Assembly: GCF_021044775.1 (NCBI RefSeq)
Contig: NZ_JAJNOQ010000007.1
Coordinates: 97,475 to 161,474 of the forward strand
Source of the DNA: Paraeggerthella hominis
Lineage (GTDB): Bacteria > Actinomycetota > Coriobacteriia > Coriobacteriales > Eggerthellaceae
Length of the DNA: 64,000 nt
Reading direction: 5' to 3'
In this document: positions 60,136 to 64,000 of the stretch, piece by piece
Numbering within the stretch: position 1 is the stretch's first letter
How the letters are laid out: the number at the start of each line of letters is the position of its first letter
Notes under the pieces: model-generated
What the model was told of the DNA's origin: nothing
The model's database searches: none
What the model saw: the letters and a program-made list of their open reading frames with translations, nothing else
Translations under genes and position numbers: made by a program

Positions 60136-61271
60136 TGGGTCCACGCAAGCTCACAGGAAACGCTGCGGTCGACGCAATCGCCACGATGGCGGTGACCGGC
60201 AACGTGATTCCGGCGACCTGGTACAAGACCATAACGGGCCCAACGGGCAAAGCCGACCTGGTGGCCATAAACATCCTCTCCGACATCCTCTACTGGTACA
60301 GACCTCGCGAGGTCCGCGACGAGTTCACCGGAGATGTCGTGGCCTACCAGAAGCGTTTCTCCGCAGACCTCCTGCAGAGAAGCTATGAGCAGCTCGCCGA
60401 TCACTTCGGCATCAGCAAGCGGCAGGCCAAAGACGCCGTCGTGCGCCTGGAAGAGCTCGGCGCCATACGGCGCGTATTCAGAAACATCGAGAGCAGCGCC
60501 GGCACCATGGGCAACGTGATGTTCATAGCCATCAGCCCTAAGCGCGTCTACGAGCTCACCTATCCCGAGTCCGATGCCGCGCCAGACCCTATGACGGAAA
60601 AACGCCATAGCTATGACGGTGCCGTCGCGAAAGCCGACGCCCCTATGGCGAAAATCCGTCATAGGTATGGCGAAAAATCGCCAGACGTATACAAAGACTA
60701 CTCAGAGACTACTGAAAGACCATCCAACCAGCCAGCCGGCTTCCCTTGCGGCGAGGAAGGCGGGACGGCGGAAACGAGCGAGGACTTCGAGAGCGCATGG
60801 GAGAAGGTCCCGCGCGCCAAGGCGTCGCAGTGCGCCAAGGAGAAAGCCTGGCGCGTCTGGCGCGAGTCCCTTCTGTCCGACGAAGTTGACGAGGCGTTTC
60901 TCGCCAAGAGCTACCGGCGCTACGTCTCCCAACAGGAGGACGCCGGCACGGAAGGCAGGTTCATCGCGACCCTGTCGACCTGGCTCAAGCCCAACAGGCC
61001 GATCGCGGGGCTCAGCCTCGAAACGGCGCTTGAAGAGCGCCGCGAGCGGAAGGACCGCGCAGCGCGAACGAGGGCCAAAAGGCAGGCCGAGCGGGAGCGC
61101 GAGCAGGAAGAGATGCGTATGCGCGAGCTCGAAAAAAGCTGGCGCGAGGCCGACGCCGAGGCGCAGAGGCTCTGGGCGATGGCGTGGGACGCGAAAGGCG
61201 GCTTCGAGCGCATGGGAGACGCCATGCGAACGTATCGGGCGTACCGCGACGAGCGGTTCAAGCCCGGCTAA
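60135..61271 (+). CDS. rep: Replication initiator-like winged-helix protein
   Basis: 378 aa. N-terminal winged-helix region (about 20-140: IPATWYKTITGPTGKADLVAINILSDILYWYRP..., LADHFGISKRQAKDAVVRLEELGAIRRVFRNI) as in plasmid/ICE replication proteins. A low-complexity linker (about 150-200) is encoded by iteron-like repeats. The C-terminal half (about 215-300, DFESAWEKVPRAKASQCAKEKAWRVWRESLLSDEV...) is followed by a charged Arg/Glu-rich coiled-coil (about 300-350). Likely initiates element replication; assignment is by architecture and context. Confidence 0.7.
   Translation: MGPRKLTGNAAVDAIATMAVTGNVIPATWYKTITGPTGKADLVAINILSDILYWYRPREVRDEFTGDVVAYQKRFSADLLQRSYEQLADHFGISKRQAKDAVVRLEELGAIRRVFRNIESSAGTMGNVMFIAISPKRVYELTYPESDAAPDPMTEKRHSYDGAVAKADAPMAKIRHRYGEKSPDVYKDYSETTERPSNQPAGFPCGEEGGTAETSEDFESAWEKVPRAKASQCAKEKAWRVWRESLLSDEVDEAFLAKSYRRYVSQQEDAGTEGRFIATLSTWLKPNRPIAGLSLETALEERRERKDRAARTRAKRQAEREREQEEMRMRELEKSWREADAEAQRLWAMAWDAKGGFERMGDAMRTYRAYRDERFKPG
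60589..60682 (+). repeat. Iteron-like repeats inside rep, candidate replication origin
   Basis: Six copies of a CTATGRCGRAAAA-type unit in both orientations: direct at 60589, 60611, 60643 and 60665 (last one GTATGGCGAAAAA), inverted at 60603-60610 and 60656-60664. The blocks 60589-60610 and 60643-60664 are near-mirror images. They fall in the linker-coding part of rep, as origins do in the rep genes of RepA_N-type plasmids. Confidence 0.7.
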
Positions 61272-61272
61272 T

Positions 61273-61301
61273 GGGAACTGGGACAATTTGTCCCAGTTCC
61301 C
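61273..61301. repeat. 29-bp perfect palindrome after rep
   Basis: Arms GGGAACTGGGACAA (61273-61286) and TTGTCCCAGTTCCC (61288-61301) around one T. Only 1 bp follows the rep stop. No T run. Related in sequence to the palindrome at 63709-63729. Confidence 0.85.
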
Positions 61302-61307
61302 TGAGCG

Positions 61308-61910
61308 CTACCCGCGCGCCACGATGCGGGCCGTTTTCGCAGTAACGCGGTTGTTGGGGTTCCACGACCAGTCGCCGTCGTGGTCGTATCTCGCGACGAG
61401 CGGGGTGCCGTCCTCCATGAAGGCGATAACCGGGTAGGGCTTGTAGCTGTCGTCGACCTCGCGCATCCAGACCTCGTCTCCCAGCGAGAGCTCGCCAGCC
61501 GAAACCTCATCGGCGTCCAGGAGCGCCCCCAGGCGCTCGCCTTCGGGCATGGACTCGTCGAAGGCGCGCAGCATCTCGTCGAAACCGTACGCGGCCTGCT
61601 CCTGGAACCCCTCGTAGGGCAGGATGCGCTCGACGATGCTCCAGCCGTCGACGACGTAGATGCCGTTGTCGCCGGGGTTCATCTGCGAGTCGGTGGTGTA
61701 GGTGCCGATGCCCACCGAGCACGTGCCTCCGAAGAAGTTGCCGACGACCTGGGCCAGGCGCGCCCATCCGTAGGTGTCGGCGCTCGGCGGGCGGTAGCCC
61801 TTGAGCTCGCAGTACTTCAGAAGCGGCTCGACGGTGTCGCGTCCGCCGTTCCAGTGCAGGTACAGCCCGATCTTGCGCTCCGGCGTGGTGATGACTGCTC
61901 GGTTTCCCAT
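61308..61910 (-). CDS. Hypothetical accessory protein
   Basis: 200 aa, not recognised (AGGAGGTCATC directly before ATG 61910). It opens MGNRAVITTPERKIGLYLHWNGGRD and has GYRPPSADTYGWARLAQVVGNFFGG, a glycine-rich segment GIGTYTTDSQMNPGDNGIYVVDGW, and an acidic C-terminal half. The first 110 residues look like one compact domain; no catalytic motif is evident. It lies convergent to rep within the mobile element. Confidence 0.6.
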   Translation of the reverse strand: MGNRAVITTPERKIGLYLHWNGGRDTVEPLLKYCELKGYRPPSADTYGWARLAQVVGNFFGGTCSVGIGTYTTDSQMNPGDNGIYVVDGWSIVERILPYEGFQEQAAYGFDEMLRAFDESMPEGERLGALLDADEVSAGELSLGDEVWMREVDDSYKPYPVIAFMEDGTPLVARYDHDGDWSWNPNNRVTAKTARIVARG

Positions 61911-62290
61911 GATGACCTCCTAGATCTTGCGACCCGCCCCTTTGGCCGGCCTCTTGGCCGCGGGGATGCCGCGGTCCTTGCGCGTGTCAACGGAAGGAAG
62001 CGGAAACCCCTGCAAGGGGCCCTGAGCTTTCGCGGGCGTGCAGCGTCCATCGTCTCCGCGAAAGGTTTTCCGCGCCGTTGACTCGTGCGAGGTTCGCGGC
62101 GATCATCGGTGGCCGAGGCATGCCCTGGGACGGGCGCATCGGAGGTCGCCGGGTTCCGCACATCGTGCCGGCGGGCGGAACGGACTGCGCCAGCCGTGGC
62201 GGATGCGCCACCGTATCGCCTTCGTGAATGCTGGTTCGGGGATGGCGGCGCGCCCGCAGCGTCGGATGCCACGGGCGCGCACATCGCTTG
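61911..62290. other. 380-bp gap between accessory genes
   Basis: No convincing gene. Next to the 61910 start it holds the leader GGCCAAAGGGGCG (minus strand, 61935-61947) that also precedes the 63134 gene. The rest is GC-rich with several overlapping spurious frames. Confidence 0.5.
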
Positions 62291-62653
62291 TCAGGCGGGC
62301 CGCACCTCGAACGGGTTCACGGCGCAGCGCCATTCGGTGTCAACGTCGCCCTCTTCCGTCTTGCGGATGCGCACGAACGCGAAGTCATCCGAGGCGTACA
62401 GGTCGACGACGCTGCCGGGTTCGCACTCGGCAACGAGACTTGCCGTATCCTCCGCGAACGACCAGGGCTGGTCGTCGGTGAACAGGCGGCATCCGTCGCC
62501 GTACACGGGGTCGATGGAGACGGTTCCGTCCTCGAGCGCCCGCTCCTGCCAGTCGGCGACGTCGCGCCACTCGCGCTTGAGGCGGGCGAGCTTCTCTTCC
62601 GAGACGCGCAGGTCCCGGACGCAGCAGTCGATGTCGTATACCCAGGTGCCCAT
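62291..62653 (-). CDS. Hypothetical small acidic protein
   Basis: 120 aa, unrecognised, preceded by AAAGGAGG. MGTWVYDIDCCVRDLRVSEEKLARLKREWRD begins with a Cys-Cys pair and a short helix. The middle and C-terminal parts are acidic (DGTVSIDPVYGDGCRLF, ECEPGSVVDLYASDDFAFVRIRK). The high acidity is reminiscent of DNA-mimic or antirestriction-type accessory proteins, but no family link is claimed. Confidence 0.55.
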   Translation of the reverse strand: MGTWVYDIDCCVRDLRVSEEKLARLKREWRDVADWQERALEDGTVSIDPVYGDGCRLFTDDQPWSFAEDTASLVAECEPGSVVDLYASDDFAFVRIRKTEEGDVDTEWRCAVNPFEVRPA

Positions 62654-62744
62654 GCCGGGCCTCCTTTCGGTGGGATGGTTGGAAGAATGCCGCCTCGGGC
62701 GCGTGCCCGGGGCGGCTTATCGTGTCCGGCTGGACCGGGAGGTC

Positions 62745-63134
62745 CTAGTCGGTCTGGCCGGCGGTGATGTCGCAGCCGAGGCAGTTGATGTGGTGCCTCA
62801 GGAGGGCGCGGTTCTCGCCGATGACCATCATCGCGATGCTGTCGAAGCGGATCGGGAGATTGGCGAACCCCTCGTCGTCCGCATGCTCGGAGAGCCAGGT
62901 CGCCGCTGCGATCTCGCGCCTTTCGCGGGATGCCACGCCTCCGTCGTCGGGCATGCCCTTGTCGGTGCCGCGCCTTGCGAAGACATCCACGAACACGATC
63001 GCGTCGTCCTCTCTCGCCACCACGTCGATGGCGCTGCCGCCCTCGGATTCCCACCCGGTCTCCAGGACCTCGTAGCCGCGCTGGATGAGGAATCTTGCCG
63101 CCGCCTTGATGGCCTTCTCCTTGAGTTCGTACAT
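62745..63134 (-). CDS. YraN/UPF0102-like protein with altered nuclease motif
   Basis: 129 aa from ATG 63134 (AAGGAGGTCATC upstream). MYELKEKAIKAAARFLIQRGYEVLETGWESEGGSAIDVVAREDDAIVFVDVFARRG follows the YraN plan (G-x-E-x2-A-x-x-x-L, GYEVLE, E..ID.VA, VFVEVK.R). In family members the D...ExK triad resembles Holliday-junction-resolvase nucleases; here Asp37 is kept but ExK is DVF (50-52), so the key Glu and Lys are replaced. The extra C-terminal part after MPDDGG is not typical. Possibly a non-catalytic DNA-binding derivative. Confidence 0.6.
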   Translation of the reverse strand: MYELKEKAIKAAARFLIQRGYEVLETGWESEGGSAIDVVAREDDAIVFVDVFARRGTDKGMPDDGGVASRERREIAAATWLSEHADDEGFANLPIRFDSIAMMVIGENRALLRHHINCLGCDITAGQTD

Positions 63135-63708
63135 GATGACCTCCTTGGGTTGCAGGCGGTTCGCCCCTTTGGCCTTCCGCCTTGTGGCGCGAAAGGCGCG
63201 CGGGTCCCGCCGTGGGCGCAAGGGAGGAAAGCGAAGGAGGCCTTACGTAGATCCCTCATCCTCCGGTGTTTGTCGGAAAGTTTTGCCTGCATCGAACGAA
63301 ATCCCATCAGGTAAAAGTTTTCGGGAAACATCGCGTGCCCTTGCTCCTGCGGCGGGTTCAGTGCGGCAATGCGCGCTCAAGGCAGACGGCATAAGGGGCA
63401 TCGCAGTCAAGGAGTCTCCCAACGAACCTAGGAAAGGCAAGGCGCACAAGGGCCCTCCGAACGCGGATGAAGGCCATGGGACGGCGGGAAGCGTCGATGC
63501 AAGCAGAGGGTGGCCGATCTGGATGACGCCGTCTTTCGCCGGAAGGCGATGCAAGGCGGACCGAACAGATAGCGAACCGATTCGGCGCAAGGCAGCAGGC
63601 GCAGGATCCGTGGAAAGCCAGCCGCCATCGCACACGACGACGAGGCGATAAGCGATCTCGCGCATGCACGAGATGCGCCCATCACCGCCGCGCGCTTCTT
63701 CGGAAGGC
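63135..63708. other. 574-bp non-coding gap
   Basis: No convincing gene on either strand. It holds the GGCCAAAGGGGCG leader (63162-63174) of the 63134 gene and otherwise nothing recognised before the palindrome at 63709. Confidence 0.5.
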
Positions 63709-63729
63709 ACTGTGACAAATTGTCACAGT
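63709..63729. repeat. 21-bp perfect palindrome
   Basis: Arms ACTGTGACAA / TTGTCACAGT around one A. Similar to the inner part of 61273-61301 (AACTGGGACAA). Upstream of the nucleotidyltransferase promoter. Confidence 0.8.
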
Positions 63730-63822
63730 TGACCGCCCGTCAGGCGAGCCAGGTACCAAAACAGCGCCTCACATGGCCTTTCACGCCGCCACTGTCCTCA
63801 ACCTTCGTTGTGTTAGACCGCT

Positions 63823-63850
63823 TTGGATACTGGGACTTTTCCTATATAAT
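63823..63850 (+). promoter_or_regulatory. Sigma-70-like promoter of the nucleotidyltransferase gene
   Basis: -35 TTGGAT (63823-63828), 16-bp spacer, perfect -10 TATAAT (63845-63850), 40 bp upstream of the ATG. Confidence 0.75.
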
Positions 63851-63890
63851 CTTTCTTGCTTAGATAGCAGGCGAAAGCGAGGGAGCTCCT

Positions 63891-64000
63891 ATGGTCACCA
63901 AGGATGATGCGTGTTGGATAATCGGCCTTTCCGCAGGTGCGGGCATTGGCGTATACCTTGATGGCGGCTGGGGCGTCGATGCGCTTGTCGGGCGTGAGAC
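63891..64000 (+). CDS. Nucleotidyltransferase, lincosamide/aminoglycoside-resistance type (5' part)
   Basis: The first 36 codons are visible before the window ends. MVTKDDACWIIGL is followed by GVYLDGGWGVDALVGRE, the LDGGWGVD(A/V)L motif found at the N-terminus of Lnu-type lincosamide and ANT(2'')-type aminoglycoside nucleotidyltransferases. AGGGAG lies before the ATG and a strong promoter lies upstream. It is probably resistance cargo of the element; the class cannot be decided from the fragment. Confidence 0.7.
   Translation, partial: MVTKDDACWIIGLSAGAGIGVYLDGGWGVDALVGRE

Noticed and set aside
58521..60662. 713-codon antisense open frame across int, mobC and rep
   Set aside because: Opposite to three genes with clear motifs; low-quality composition and no ribosome binding site.

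Overview
The window is GC-rich, densely coded bacterial chromosome. Its coriobacterial-style ribosomal cluster, frequent GTG/TTG starts, four-cysteine S14, CBS-containing family II pyrophosphatase, one-piece L-serine dehydratase and general gene mix suggest a gut anaerobe of the Actinomycetota, most likely class Coriobacteriia (Eggerthellaceae-like). This placement is inference from gene content; no 16S rRNA or tRNA gene was recognised in the window.

Layout. (1) 1-9713: amino-sugar/sialic acid catabolism (nanK, nanE, then nagB and nagA on the other strand). Two divergent blocks interrupt it: a Crp/Fnr regulator with a complete SBP-permease-ATPase ABC importer on the minus strand, and an unusual plus-strand trio of a cysteine-rich SIMIBI GTPase, an ABC ATPase without a permease, and a binding-protein-like protein without a signal peptide. 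(2) 9782-11959: a large multi-pass membrane protein. (3) 12048-22298: adk, secY and the spc/S10-type ribosomal genes up to rplB, read leftwards from a recognisable promoter at 22465-22493. (4) 22299-31396: a 9-kb block (GGDEF/EAL protein, trigger factor, MacB/FtsX-like ABC exporter) that separates rplB from rplW. (5) 31397-36611: rplW-rplD-rplC-rpsJ-fusA-rpsG-rpsL, with a consensus promoter before rpsL and an intrinsic terminator after rplW, so the str-S10-spc superoperon is physically and transcriptionally split. (6) 37325-54432: housekeeping genes, namely an M20 peptidase, nitroreductase, LysR regulator, CBS-pyrophosphatase, serine dehydratase, DegV, PcrA helicase, Na/Pi transporter, DAHP synthase plus chorismate mutase, UppP and guaA.

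(7) 54418-64000 is accessory DNA inserted at the 3' end of guaA. A first unit (about 54.43-57.54 kb) carries an AT-richer, Firmicute-like, sortase-anchored Ig-domain surface protein and no integrase. A second unit starts at a second copy of the guaA-end sequence (57536) and carries an XRE regulator, an excisionase-like protein, a tyrosine recombinase, a MobC-like protein, a replication initiator with iteron-like repeats inside its own gene, three small accessory proteins, and the start of a lincosamide/aminoglycoside-type nucleotidyltransferase cut by the window end. An 18-bp palindrome (TGATACG-N4-CGTATCA) recurs at both the element ends and the int/xis promoter region.

Four intergenic regions hold pairs of inverted repeats about 85-100 bp apart (REPIN/MITE-like); at least two of them share the same arm sequence.
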